64,000 nucleotides of DNA from Clostridia bacterium (GTDB taxonomy: Bacteria; Bacillota; Clostridia; Christensenellales; CAG-138): contig JAFQCL010000001.1 of the NCBI GenBank assembly GCA_017416425.1, positions 78,291-142,290 of the forward strand, given 5' to 3'. Positions 34,916-43,770 of the stretch are shown here, piece after piece. Position 1 is the stretch's first letter. Every line of letters begins with the position of its first letter. The notes beneath the pieces are model-generated. The model saw only the letters and a list, made by a program, of their open reading frames with translations, made no database searches and had not been told where the DNA came from. The position numbers and the translations under genes are program-made.

Positions 34916-36532
34916 TTAAACGTCTGCATTGTTTGAGTGGGAGTGACTTGCGGGGAGTTTCGGGTAAAGGACAAGTTCGAAGTCATCGGGAGAGCCACGC
35001 CATCGAGTGCTCTTTTCTCTGAGGTAGACCGCCTTTTCAAGGACACTTTTTAGCATATCGTTTTTTGCCTTAGCATCAGGCAAGATGTGATAGACCTCAA
35101 GCAGCCTCTCGACCTTAGGTATGATGTTCTTCTGATTCTCCTCGCGGTTGGTTTCGAGCACGATTTCCGCTTCGACGGCTTCAAGGCTATCACGGGCGGC
35201 TTGGGTGCGCTCGGCAATGGAACGAGACCGCTCAAGGAACTGATCTGTGGAGTAGACTCCTTGCTCCAAGAGGTCATGCACATTGTTAAGCTGCTTGTCC
35301 AGCGTGGCAAGCTCAGACCTGAGACGTTTCGCAGCATTTTTCTTACGTTTGAGTTGCGAGGCGGCGAGGGAGGTGGGTACGCCAGTTTCCCACTTGAGCC
35401 GGTAATTAGAGAGCCATTCTGCAAGACCAGCAAGAATACGCTCCTCGACGTAGTGCAGGTTGCAGGAGACGTTATCGCAGGAAGTGGCAGCGCACATGAG
35501 AATGTCCTTGGCGTGGTTTGAGCCAAAAGGACGGCGCGTCATATGGCGACCGCACTTGGCGCAGATGACGAGACCGGCGAGAGGATTCTTGACGGTGTTG
35601 CGCTCCCCAATTGGACGCGGCGGATTCTTACGCATTAACTCCTGAGCCGTATTGAAAGTCTCCTCGGAAATGATAGCTGGATGCAGGCCGTCGACAAGTA
35701 TATATTTGTCGACAGAGGCGCGAGGTCGCTCGACAACGACGCAACCATCCACCATCTTCTTGACGGCGGGTCTCCAATTCCAGCGGATTTTGCCGATGTA
35801 GACGGGATTGATCAGGATATCCCGAATGGTGGCGGTTGACCAGCCGGCGCCGGTTCTCGTAGGAACGCGGAGAGCGTCCAGGCGACGGGCTATAAGCGAA
35901 ACGCCAAGGCGCTTGTGTGAGTCGTCTGGCTGCACCTCACCCACGGTATAGAGGTCAAAGATGAGACGGACGACATCGGCCTCATCCGGTACTGGCTCAA
36001 GGGTGAAACCTTTGTCGCGCTCAATTTTTATACGGCGGTAGCCATAGGGGGCTTTATTGCCTACATACTTCCCTTCCTTAGCGGAGGAGAGACGCCCTCC
36101 TTGCAAACGACGGTTTATGGCTTTGTATTCGCGGCGGCTCATAAAGAGACCAAACTCAAAATACTCCTCATCAAACTCATTGTTTGGGACAAAAGTTTTA
36201 ACCGGCGTGATTATGCTGGTGTCGGAGAACTTGAATGTCTGTGCAACAATGCCCTGATCGATCGTATCACCGCGAGCAAGGCGCTCCACTTCCATGACTA
36301 GAACGCCTTTCCACACGCCTTGTTCGACCTCCGAGAGGAGACGTTGCATTACGGGTCGAGCTGCAATTGTCTCACCGGATACGACCTCACGGTAGATTTC
36401 TGTCACGTTAAGCTGGAGGCGCTTTGCAAGCTCAAGCAAAGTTCTTTCGTGGCGAGCAAGAGTTTCCCCTTCTCCACGAGCCTCGGCTTCCGCATCGGTG
36501 CGAGATTTTCTGAGATAGAGACAGTAAGCCAT
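34916..36532 (-). CDS. int: Large serine recombinase (phage integrase)
   Basis: 538 residues. The N-terminal resolvase catalytic domain begins AYCLYLRKSRTDAEAE with the nucleophile Ser10 and continues with the arginines in EVERLARGD. A recombinase domain (KEGKYVGNKAPYGYRR onward) is followed by a zinc ribbon (CAKCGRHMTRR, then CAATSCDNVSC) and a coiled coil at about residues 390-450. Family knowledge: such enzymes join attP and attB without host factors, and need a directionality factor for excision. The ATG at 36532 is chosen; a TTG six bases earlier lies too near GAGG. Its stop is 14 bp from the broken cotJC. Confidence 0.96.
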   Translation of the reverse strand: MAYCLYLRKSRTDAEAEARGEGETLARHERTLLELAKRLQLNVTEIYREVVSGETIAARPVMQRLLSEVEQGVWKGVLVMEVERLARGDTIDQGIVAQTFKFSDTSIITPVKTFVPNNEFDEEYFEFGLFMSRREYKAINRRLQGGRLSSAKEGKYVGNKAPYGYRRIKIERDKGFTLEPVPDEADVVRLIFDLYTVGEVQPDDSHKRLGVSLIARRLDALRVPTRTGAGWSTATIRDILINPVYIGKIRWNWRPAVKKMVDGCVVVERPRASVDKYILVDGLHPAIISEETFNTAQELMRKNPPRPIGERNTVKNPLAGLVICAKCGRHMTRRPFGSNHAKDILMCAATSCDNVSCNLHYVEERILAGLAEWLSNYRLKWETGVPTSLAASQLKRKKNAAKRLRSELATLDKQLNNVHDLLEQGVYSTDQFLERSRSIAERTQAARDSLEAVEAEIVLETNREENQKNIIPKVERLLEVYHILPDAKAKNDMLKSVLEKAVYLREKSTRWRGSPDDFELVLYPKLPASHSHSNNADV

Positions 36533-36584
36533 AATCAATTACACCTCTATACTTAGTCATTTTGATTTTTCCAATTCACGTAAA

Positions 36585-37190
36585 TTACCCTATCGACCGT
36601 TTTGATGATTCGTGGGATGCGCTTTTTTTCTCGCTGTTTGAAGCAATAGCCATATCTGCCTGCATTAGTTGGTCAAGCAGGACGGCAATGCCATTCTTAA
36701 GCTCAGATTGCATCGTCATCAAGTCGGACAGATATGTAGGATCGTGAATAGGCGAGCTTTGTTCTATTTTGTTCCTGATATCGGCGCGACCTTGTTGCAG
36801 CAGAGTCATTAGTTCGCTGTACAGAGCAAGACGCTCTACTCGTCGCAGTTTAATGTCGCGGCTCAAAATGAGATAAAAGTTATCAAAAGCAGAGGCAATG
36901 TAATGCTTCAGGTCATGAGACAGAGAATCATACATAGCGGCAAATTGTCGGGTATCGTTAACAAATACCACGTCATTGTGAGAGCGGATATCAGAGACAC
37001 CGAGAAGGTAATCCACCGCAACACCGAAGTAAGCGGCGAGCAAGCAGAGCGTTGCATAGTCGGGCTCTTTTCCCTCTGTTTCATATCCGGATATTGTTGA
37101 GCGCGTTTTTTTTGCTACCTTAGCCAAGTCTGTCTGCGTCATACCGCGCTCCTTACGCAGGGCGATAAGCCTCGAAGAAAAAGAATTCAT
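36585..37190 (-). CDS. Phage CI-like repressor (XRE helix-turn-helix)
   Basis: 201 residues. The helix-turn-helix at about residues 6-62 reads SRLIALRKERGMTQTDLAKVAKKTRSTISGYETEGKEPDYATLC when scanned in pieces, a classic CI/Xre form ending FGVAVDYLLGVSD. The C-terminal two thirds are helical and show no LexA-type Ser/Lys autoprotease, so RecA-dependent self-cleavage is not expected from sequence. It is divergent from the Cro-like gene, with palindromes in between. GGAGGTG lies 5 nt before the ATG. Confidence 0.9.
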   Translation of the reverse strand: MNSFSSRLIALRKERGMTQTDLAKVAKKTRSTISGYETEGKEPDYATLCLLAAYFGVAVDYLLGVSDIRSHNDVVFVNDTRQFAAMYDSLSHDLKHYIASAFDNFYLILSRDIKLRRVERLALYSELMTLLQQGRADIRNKIEQSSPIHDPTYLSDLMTMQSELKNGIAVLLDQLMQADMAIASNSEKKSASHESSKRSIG

Positions 37191-37208
37191 ATGTGCACCT
37201 CCAAAAAA

Positions 37209-37237
37209 ATTATAGCATAAATGCCCCTTTTAGTAAA
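37209..37237 (-). promoter_or_regulatory. Repressor promoter (PRM-like)
   Basis: On the minus strand TTTACT (37237-37232), 17-bp spacer, TATAAT (37214-37209). The spacer holds a GGGGC half-site like those of the rightward operators. Another GCCCC half-site is at 37243-37247. Confidence 0.7.
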
Positions 37238-37295
37238 CGGATGCCCCAAAAAGCAGCATTATTGAAAAATTTTTTAAGAAATTTTCATAAATCAC

Positions 37296-37351
37296 TTTAC
37301 AAAGCCCCGAAAAGGGGCTATAATTAGAAATATAAAGCCCCAAAAGGGGGC
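37296..37351 (+). promoter_or_regulatory. Early rightward promoter (PR-like) with two palindromic operators
   Basis: TTTACA (37296-37301), 17-bp spacer, TATAAT (37319-37324). The spacer contains the palindrome GCCCCGAAAAGGGGC (37304-37318). A second copy, GCCCCAAAAGGGGGC (37337-37351), covers the expected transcript start region. Form: GCCCC, five bases, GGGGC. These are the best candidates for repressor binding. Confidence 0.8.
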
Positions 37352-37367
37352 AGAAAGGAGGAAAGCT

Positions 37368-37580
37368 GTGAGAATAAAACTACAAACTCTGCGAATAGCA
37401 AGAGGTTATTCGCAGGCAGCGTTCAGCGCAGCGGTTGGCATCTCCCGCAGTCACTACAGCCAGATTGAGACAGGAGAGAAAGACCCCTCGCTGAAAGTTG
37501 GCATCAGGATTAAACATACACTAGCTTACCCAGACGACGATATTTTTTTTAACGAAACTCGCCCCGTATCGCGTCGTTAA
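37368..37580 (+). CDS. Cro-like XRE helix-turn-helix protein
   Basis: 70 residues starting at GTG, with GGAGG 7 nt upstream. The whole protein is one helix-turn-helix: RIKLQTLRIARGYSQAAFSAAV, then GISRSHYSQIETGEKDPSLKV. It is the first gene under the early promoter and divergent from the repressor, the usual place for a Cro-type switch protein. Small size fits a DNA-binding module without an effector domain. Confidence 0.85.
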   Translation: MRIKLQTLRIARGYSQAAFSAAVGISRSHYSQIETGEKDPSLKVGIRIKHTLAYPDDDIFFNETRPVSRR

Positions 37581-37588
37581 TGTAAGAA

Positions 37589-37604
37589 TGTTTCATGTGA
37601 AACA
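37589..37604. promoter_or_regulatory. parS-like palindrome
   Basis: TGTTTCATGTGAAACA differs at one base from the bacterial parS consensus TGTTTCACGTGAAACA. It lies in the 85-bp gap after the Cro-like gene. Whether host ParB binds it is unknown; it could equally be a phage operator. Confidence 0.45.
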
Positions 37605-37665
37605 CCCCTAATAGCAGCATTTGCTTAGCGCATCATCATTTTACTACGAAAGGAGGCACGAATAA

Positions 37666-38157
37666 ATGGCGAGGCAGGTCACAAAAGCCTATCAAAACAG
37701 GTACTGTCGCGCACGTTTAGAGGCCGCAAAGTACAACGACCGTTTTGCATCGCGAGCGTCTGCGGCAGAGGAGATACCTGGTGTGACGGAAGACAGCTTA
37801 AAAAAATACGAGCTGGACATCACACGACCGCCGAACGACGTAATCGCGCTGATGGCGGACGCATACAACGCGCCGGAGCTGATTCTTTGGTATTGCTCTA
37901 ATGAGTGCCCACTCGGCAAAAATTGTCGCGAAGTGCCGGAGATGCCTCCGGAGAGGACCTTCGTGAGGCTGACGAACACGCTGAACAAGCTGAACAATGC
38001 GATGAGAGAGCTTGCAGAGCTCATGGATGACGGTGCAGAGAAAGATCAAGACGCGACTAGAATACAGCGTTTACGTGGGGAATTCTTGGAAGCTCGACGA
38101 AGAATAGATGAAACCCTAGCGACGCTTGAGAAAATGCAACGACAGTATTTTGAATGA
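37666..38157 (+). CDS. Phage XRE-type DNA-binding protein
   Basis: 163 residues. Residues about 10-75 resemble a Cro/CI-type helix-turn-helix (RARLEAAKYNDRFASRASAAEE, VTEDSLKKYELDITRPPNDVIALMADAY). A small Cys cluster follows (WYCSNECPLGKNC), and the C-terminal half is a predicted coiled coil (AELMDDGAEKDQDATRIQRLRG). This layout is seen in early genes of Firmicutes phages with unknown targets. AAAGGAGG precedes the ATG. Confidence 0.75.
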   Translation: MARQVTKAYQNRYCRARLEAAKYNDRFASRASAAEEIPGVTEDSLKKYELDITRPPNDVIALMADAYNAPELILWYCSNECPLGKNCREVPEMPPERTFVRLTNTLNKLNNAMRELAELMDDGAEKDQDATRIQRLRGEFLEARRRIDETLATLEKMQRQYFE

Positions 38158-38201
38158 TGCCAGGCACAGGCGACATAAACATACGGAAAGGAGGGGGAAA
38201 C

Positions 38202-38468
38202 ATGACCAACGACGTAAAGGAAATAGAAACACCCCACATTGTTAAGCAGTTTCATGTGGGGAACGCGCTAATTAAAATCGCGGACAATTACTGCCGCGAA
38301 AAAAATGCAGAGGACGTTGAAAAGAGCCTATGTGAAATAGCGCGTACAGCACAAGCGAATCTGATTGCGGCGGCGGTCAGGAATTGTGAACAAGGAAAAC
38401 AGGATGGCCACAGCGGTGGTGGTGATGGAATCCCTGTGCATGGACGCCCACCCCGTATTGCAACATAG
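38202..38468 (+). CDS. Small phage protein of unknown function
   Basis: 88 residues, start at 38202 after GGAGGGGG (an in-frame ATG 48 bp earlier overlaps the previous gene). Text such as HVGNALIKIADNYCREKNAEDVEKSLCEIARTAQ is helical and mildly acidic; the tail is Gly-rich. I do not recognise a family. It sits in the early operon between two regulators and a membrane protein. Confidence 0.6.
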   Translation: MTNDVKEIETPHIVKQFHVGNALIKIADNYCREKNAEDVEKSLCEIARTAQANLIAAAVRNCEQGKQDGHSGGGDGIPVHGRPPRIAT

Positions 38469-38535
38469 CCGTCCAGATAGTAGTGCAACCGAAAGAGAAA
38501 GAACAGGCCGAGCCAGTGGAGAGAACGGAGAGAAG

Positions 38536-38862
38536 ATGATGAACATGAGAAGATACACCAGGAAGAAAGCAAAGCATCGTATGCAGAGGTGGCTCGCAAT
38601 CTGCTGCATATTTGTTATTGAGATTGTTGCAGCTGCTGCATCTGGAGGAATCGCAGCACTGATTTTGATGCCGCTTGCTTATGAGGAACGTGGGTATTAT
38701 GCATTTGGAGGCGAAATCGTAGCAGCCTTTGCGGTTACGGTGGTGGCATATTTCCTGATACACAAGAGAATATCTCGGACACTGCAAGCACAGAGAAAAA
38801 GAAGCAGCAATAGAGGATGCGATCAAACTGCTAGATCACAATACTTATCGCAGAAGTGGTAA
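38536..38862 (+). CDS. Small phage membrane protein, C-terminus possibly frameshifted
   Basis: 108 residues with two hydrophobic segments (CCIFVIEIVAAAASGGIAALIL and IVAAFAVTVVAYFLI, about 17-80) and basic ends. GGAG is 5 nt before the ATG. From about 38798 a different frame looks more protein-like (EKEAAIEDAIKLLDHNTYRR, ending FKFEH at 38888-38890), and the switch is at a run of five A. So the real C-terminus may be in that frame. Function unknown; superinfection-type or holin-like roles are possible but unsupported. Confidence 0.55.
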   Translation: MMNMRRYTRKKAKHRMQRWLAICCIFVIEIVAAAASGGIAALILMPLAYEERGYYAFGGEIVAAFAVTVVAYFLIHKRISRTLQAQRKRSSNRGCDQTARSQYLSQKW

Positions 38863-39003
38863 ATACGAAGCGTTTAAGTTTGAACATTAAGAGTCACTAT
38901 GAGGAAAAAAAGAATTGCCCACACCGAAGCGTAAGGCAACTCAAAAACCCAACCTCATTATAGCATGGCTCAATCTGAAATGCAATAAGGAGGATAACAA
39001 CAA

Positions 39004-40020
39004 ATGACAAACAAATTACAAAAAACTGCGCAGGATGCGCTTGTAATCACACAACAGTACCCCATGGAGAAGTACAACTTGCTCGTGCCGATGCAGACCG
39101 TGGCGGAAATCGCGGAAATCCACAAGCCAGTGCTGAATGTAGTAAGCATCAGCACCAACCCCGACGACAAAGAAATCTACGTACAAGAGAAATCGAGGGA
39201 TGCATGGACGGATAAAAACGGCAGATCCCACCCCGGAAGCCCAGCCAAATACGCCCTTACAAAAAAAGGTCTCACGAAGCTGATGCGGGCGGCGGGCATT
39301 AAGATTTTAAGCAGCAGACCGGTGGTTCCATCCACGTGCCAAAAGTGTGCGGCAACAAACGCCAGCATTGGAGGACCCGTCAAGTGTGGGATCTGTCCGA
39401 ACAAGGATGTGAAACACGAGGTACGCATCAGCGTACCCCAGCTGACCGGCGAGAATATCGAAATTGTGGCTCACAAGGAAATCATCGTGGACGACGTAGT
39501 GGTGGGTATGACAGACGCGCAGCGAGTGGAGTTTCTCAAGTTCCGCAGCGAGATGTGCGAGAGCAAAGCCCTAAACCGAGCCCTTCGGACGGCCATGCAA
39601 ATCAAGGGCACCTACTCCATTGAGGAGTTCAAAAAACCCTTTGTGGTAGCGTACCTCGTGCCCAACCTCGACAATCCGATTGTGCGAGAGGAGGCGGTCA
39701 AGAGCCTATTCGCCGCAGCGCATGAGCTCTATGGAACAACGCAGAGTGCGAGCGAGGCACGGCGCACCGTTTACGTCGACGACGATATGCAGGACGATGA
39801 ACGCGGTGCATATGAGGCTCACGCTACACCGATGCAGACGGCACAGCCTGTCGGTGGATATCAAGCGGATCTGGAACAGCAACCTCAGAATGGAGAGATC
39901 GACCCAAACACCTGCGTTAAATGCTGCAAGACCCTCAGCGGAGGCGTATCGAGATTCAGCATCAACAACTATGGCATCCCTCTTTGCATGGAGTGCCAAA
40001 AGGCATACAGTGCGGAATAA
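39004..40020 (+). CDS. Phage recombination-module protein with zinc fingers
   Basis: 338 residues. Residues about 1-215 have a conserved phage domain, with text ESKALNRALRTAMQIKGTYSIEEFKKPFVVA near its end. A Cys cluster lies inside it (CQKCAATNASIGGPVKCGIC). The tail is acidic and Gln-rich and ends in a second four-Cys finger (CVKCCKTL, CMECQKA). Position directly before the SbcD-SbcC fusion suggests a single-strand annealing or recombination-mediator role. This is inferred from context; I cannot assign it to RecT, Erf or Sak. Confidence 0.6.
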   Translation: MTNKLQKTAQDALVITQQYPMEKYNLLVPMQTVAEIAEIHKPVLNVVSISTNPDDKEIYVQEKSRDAWTDKNGRSHPGSPAKYALTKKGLTKLMRAAGIKILSSRPVVPSTCQKCAATNASIGGPVKCGICPNKDVKHEVRISVPQLTGENIEIVAHKEIIVDDVVVGMTDAQRVEFLKFRSEMCESKALNRALRTAMQIKGTYSIEEFKKPFVVAYLVPNLDNPIVREEAVKSLFAAAHELYGTTQSASEARRTVYVDDDMQDDERGAYEAHATPMQTAQPVGGYQADLEQQPQNGEIDPNTCVKCCKTLSGGVSRFSINNYGIPLCMECQKAYSAE

Positions 40021-40035
40021 CAGGAGGAATGGACA

Positions 40036-43000
40036 ATGCGCATATTGCACACAGGCGATTGGCACATCGGCAACTACAACGGGCCGGAGACCAACGGAGA
40101 AAACGCGAGATTTTTAGACATCTGCAAGTGCCTCGACGCACTCACGCAGCAGGCTCAACAGGAAAAGCCTGATTTCATCATCGTCGCGGGTGACGTTTTC
40201 CATCAGGCTCGCGTTTGGAGCGACAGAGGACTCCGCGAAAGCCAGACGGCGATCCACTACGTTCGAATGCTCGAAAAGGTCGCACCAGTCATTATCGTGC
40301 GCGGCACCCCGAACCATGACAGCGAACAGCAGTTCAAGATGCTCGAAACCGCGTTCAGCGGAGACGACAGCGTACATATCTTCTCGGAGCCCGGTGTGCT
40401 GACCGTTTACGGCTACCACGGGCAGAAGATTGACGTAGCAGCCCTGCCCGGCTTCGACAGAGGCTTTTACAGGGCAAAGCACCCCGGCCTTGACAAAGAG
40501 GAGGAAAATGCGGTATTCACGCAAGCACTTGAGCAAATCATCATCGGCATGAAAGCCCAGTGTAGTGGCGAACACCCCGCCGTGCTGGTGGGACACTACA
40601 CCATCCCCGGCTGCAACACTGAGAGCGGTCAGACGCAGTTCTTCGCACAGTTCGAGCCGGTGGTAGACCCGGCGACACTGGCGGCAGCGGACTTTGACCT
40701 CACATGCTTCGGACACATCCACAGACCGCAAATGCTGGACGGTTGCAACAATGCGTTCTACTGCGGAGCCATCAGCGCACTCAACTTCAACGATGAGGGG
40801 CAGGAACGCGGCTTCTACATCCACGAACTCGGTGACGGCGTAGTAAGCAAGCAGTTCTATCCCCTGCCTACGCGAGAGTTCAAGACCATCCGTCTCGAAG
40901 ACGAAGACGTAGCAGCCATCAACGCTGGAGAGGATATGACGTGGCTGACGGATGTGGAGGGCAAAATCGTGCGAATCCTCTACAACTGTACTGATGAGCA
41001 CAACAAAGCCCTGAACAAGACAATACTGGAAAGCAAGCTCTATGAGCTCGGAGCATTTTGGGTACAGGAAATCACCCCGGAGAAAATAACTGTCACCGTC
41101 AACAAGGGCGCACTGAACGACGATGACACGCCGGAGGACAACTTGCGGACATATCTTGCGGAGCGCGAGGTGAAAGATGTGGATGCGGGCAGGATCGTCG
41201 AAAGAGCCCGCCCCATCATCGCAGAGGCGACGGAAGCGAATATGACGCGCAGCACGACCGGTGCATTCGTTCCCGTCGAAATCGCAGTCAAGAACTACCG
41301 CAATTACCGCGAGGAGACATTTAACTTCGAACCCATCCGTTTCTGCACCATCAACGGCAAGAATGGAGCAGGGAAAAGCAGCTTATTCATGGATGCGATG
41401 TGTGACTGCCTTTTCGAAGAGACCCGCGAGGGCGACATCGCTGGATGGATTAGCAACAACCCCGATGCCCGGAGTGGCAGCATCAAGCTCACGTTCCGCC
41501 TCGGAGAGAATCTTTACCGCGTTACCCGTACCCGCATGAAAAGCGGCAAGGCGACGCTAAACCTCGCAGAACAGGTCGACGGTGAATGGGTAGACCGCAG
41601 CGCTGAGAAGATGCGTGACACACAAGCGGAAATCCTAAATGCGATTGGCATGGATAGCCTGACGCTCAAGGCGACCGCGCTCATCATGCAAGACCAATAC
41701 GGGCTGTTCCTGACAGCGGACAAGGAAGCCCGAATGACAATCCTCGGCAATATCCTCGGTCTTGGCGCATATGGCGACATGGAATCTATCGCGGCACGCC
41801 GCCTGACGGAGACCAACCGAGGAATCCGCAACGTGCATGAAAAGGCAGCGGACATCTTTGCGGCACTGCCTGACGACGCAGCATTGGATGAAGCGGAACA
41901 TCAGGCATCAGCGGAAATCGAACGCCTGACCACAGAAAGTAATGCGACAAGAGCGAAAACGGACGCAATGCGGCTCTCGCTTTCGGTAATGGAAGAAGCG
42001 GCAAAACGCGTCGTGAAGCTCAACAGCCAAATCACTGCACTCGGCGCAAAGAGGGCGACAGCGGAGGCGAGCATGACCGTGCAGCGCGGCATCATTATGA
42101 GCGCAGATGCAATCCTCGCAGAGGCAGACATCATCGCCACAGGGCTCAAAGAATACCGCAAGAACCTTGAGCGTGAGAAAGATCTTCTCGCGGCAAAGGG
42201 TAAATACGACAGTCTGACGCGACAGATTGATACCCTCAAGGCAAACCGCATCATGGAAGAAATGGCAGCGGAGGAACTGCACAAAAAGAAGCAGGCAATG
42301 CGTCTTGCGAAGCTGTTCCCCGCGCAGCAGGCAGTCGAAGCTGAGGCGGAGCTCACAAAGGCTCATGAAAAGTACGTCGCCACAAAAGAAATCGCGGACA
42401 GGCTTGCGGCACGCCGGACGGAATACACCGACGCGCAGCGCAGAGTGGAAGCAGCCCGCGCACACCTCGACGGCCTGTCCCGCCGGGCAAAGCTGCTCGA
42501 AGAAAACGAATGCCCTCATGCGGCAGAGGTGCGCTGCTCGTTCCTGCGTGACGCACTAGAAGCGAAAGTGGATATCAAGGCGGCTGAGGCTGCGCTAACA
42601 GAGGCGTTGACATCCGTCCCGACAGATTATACCCCCGAACAGGAAAAAGCCACTCTTGCCATCCTGAGAGACCTTGAACTCGACGAACGCAAGTACAGCG
42701 AGCTCGCCGTAGTCAAGACGGAGCTGGCGGCGGCAGAGGAACGCATCGCAGACCTCGACCGACAGGCGGAGGAACGCCGGACAAAGGCGGCGGAAATGTC
42801 GGTGGAAATCGCGCAGCTTGAGACGGAGCGCGACGCAATGGTGGCGGACATTAAGGAATACACTACCATCAAGCAGCGCATCACGGAGCTGGCAATCTAC
42901 ACTGACAAGGAAAAGCAGGTCCCTGTGGCGGAGGAAAAGAAAAAGACGGCGGAAGCCCGCATTGCAGAGCTGACAGAGACTATTCGAGAGCTTGAAGCGG

Positions 43001-43764
43001 AGCGCGAAAGCCTCGAGGCAGAGCGCAAGGAGCAGCAAGCAAAGACCGTTGGAAGCGGTGAATTGCTCGCGGAATACACGATTCTCCTGACCCGTATCGA
43101 GGAAATCGAGAAGGCGATGCGGACGCAGAACATGGCACTCGGAGCCATCAAGGAACAGAAAGAAAAGGCCGCGCAGCAGCGCGAACAGATTGCAGAGCTT
43201 ATGCAGCGGGCGGAGATGCTTGCTATCGAGTCGGCTGACCTCGAAACGCTCAAGCAGGCATTCTCGCAGGACGGCATCCCGCACAACATCGTGCGCAGCA
43301 TCATCCCGATTTTTGAGGCGACGGCAACGAACATCCTCGGACAGATGAGCGGCGGACACATGAGCGTGGAATTCGTCATGGAGAAGACGCTCAAGAGCAA
43401 TAGCAAAAAAGAAGTTACTGCGTTGGATATCATCATCAACGATAGCATCACAGGGCGACTCCCTTACATGAGCAGAAGCGGCGGAGAGCGCGTGAAAGCG
43501 GCTCTTGCGGTCATCCTCGCGTTGGCAGAAATCAAGAGCACAAAGGCGGGTGTACAGCTTGGATTCCTGTTTATTGACGAGCCTCCCTTCTTGGATGCGC
43601 AGGGCGTGACAGCATACTGCGACGCACTTGAGGCGATCCAGAGACGGTACGCCGAGCTCAAGGTCATGGCGATTACCCATGACCCCGCGATGAAAAGTCG
43701 ATTCCCACAAAGTGTCGACATCATCAAGACGGCGACTGGGAGCAAGGTCATTTACGATGCGTGA
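40036..43764 (+). CDS. Fused SbcD-SbcC (Mre11-Rad50-like) nuclease/ATPase
   Basis: 1242 residues. Residues 1-330 are an Mre11/SbcD metallophosphoesterase: GDWHIGN (Asp8, His10), VAGDVF (Asp53), TPNHD (Asn93, His94), VGHYT and GHIHRPQ. Residues from about 410 are a Rad50/SbcC ATPase: Walker A GKNGAGKSS (441-449), Q-loop IMQDQYG, long coiled coil (about 610-1080), signature SRSGGER (1146-1152), and Walker B FLFIDEP (Asp1181, Glu1182). The coiled-coil apex has CPHAAEVRC (Cys826, Cys834) in place of the usual CxxC zinc hook. SbcCD cuts DNA ends and hairpins; in phages such proteins serve recombination and replication. One polypeptide ensures equal amounts of both halves. Confidence 0.93.
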   Translation: MRILHTGDWHIGNYNGPETNGENARFLDICKCLDALTQQAQQEKPDFIIVAGDVFHQARVWSDRGLRESQTAIHYVRMLEKVAPVIIVRGTPNHDSEQQFKMLETAFSGDDSVHIFSEPGVLTVYGYHGQKIDVAALPGFDRGFYRAKHPGLDKEEENAVFTQALEQIIIGMKAQCSGEHPAVLVGHYTIPGCNTESGQTQFFAQFEPVVDPATLAAADFDLTCFGHIHRPQMLDGCNNAFYCGAISALNFNDEGQERGFYIHELGDGVVSKQFYPLPTREFKTIRLEDEDVAAINAGEDMTWLTDVEGKIVRILYNCTDEHNKALNKTILESKLYELGAFWVQEITPEKITVTVNKGALNDDDTPEDNLRTYLAEREVKDVDAGRIVERARPIIAEATEANMTRSTTGAFVPVEIAVKNYRNYREETFNFEPIRFCTINGKNGAGKSSLFMDAMCDCLFEETREGDIAGWISNNPDARSGSIKLTFRLGENLYRVTRTRMKSGKATLNLAEQVDGEWVDRSAEKMRDTQAEILNAIGMDSLTLKATALIMQDQYGLFLTADKEARMTILGNILGLGAYGDMESIAARRLTETNRGIRNVHEKAADIFAALPDDAALDEAEHQASAEIERLTTESNATRAKTDAMRLSLSVMEEAAKRVVKLNSQITALGAKRATAEASMTVQRGIIMSADAILAEADIIATGLKEYRKNLEREKDLLAAKGKYDSLTRQIDTLKANRIMEEMAAEELHKKKQAMRLAKLFPAQQAVEAEAELTKAHEKYVATKEIADRLAARRTEYTDAQRRVEAARAHLDGLSRRAKLLEENECPHAAEVRCSFLRDALEAKVDIKAAEAALTEALTSVPTDYTPEQEKATLAILRDLELDERKYSELAVVKTELAAAEERIADLDRQAEERRTKAAEMSVEIAQLETERDAMVADIKEYTTIKQRITELAIYTDKEKQVPVAEEKKKTAEARIAELTETIRELEAERESLEAERKEQQAKTVGSGELLAEYTILLTRIEEIEKAMRTQNMALGAIKEQKEKAAQQREQIAELMQRAEMLAIESADLETLKQAFSQDGIPHNIVRSIIPIFEATATNILGQMSGGHMSVEFVMEKTLKSNSKKEVTALDIIINDSITGRLPYMSRSGGERVKAALAVILALAEIKSTKAGVQLGFLFIDEPPFLDAQGVTAYCDALEAIQRRYAELKVMAITHDPAMKSRFPQSVDIIKTATGSKVIYDA

Positions 43765-43770
43765 AAACCA

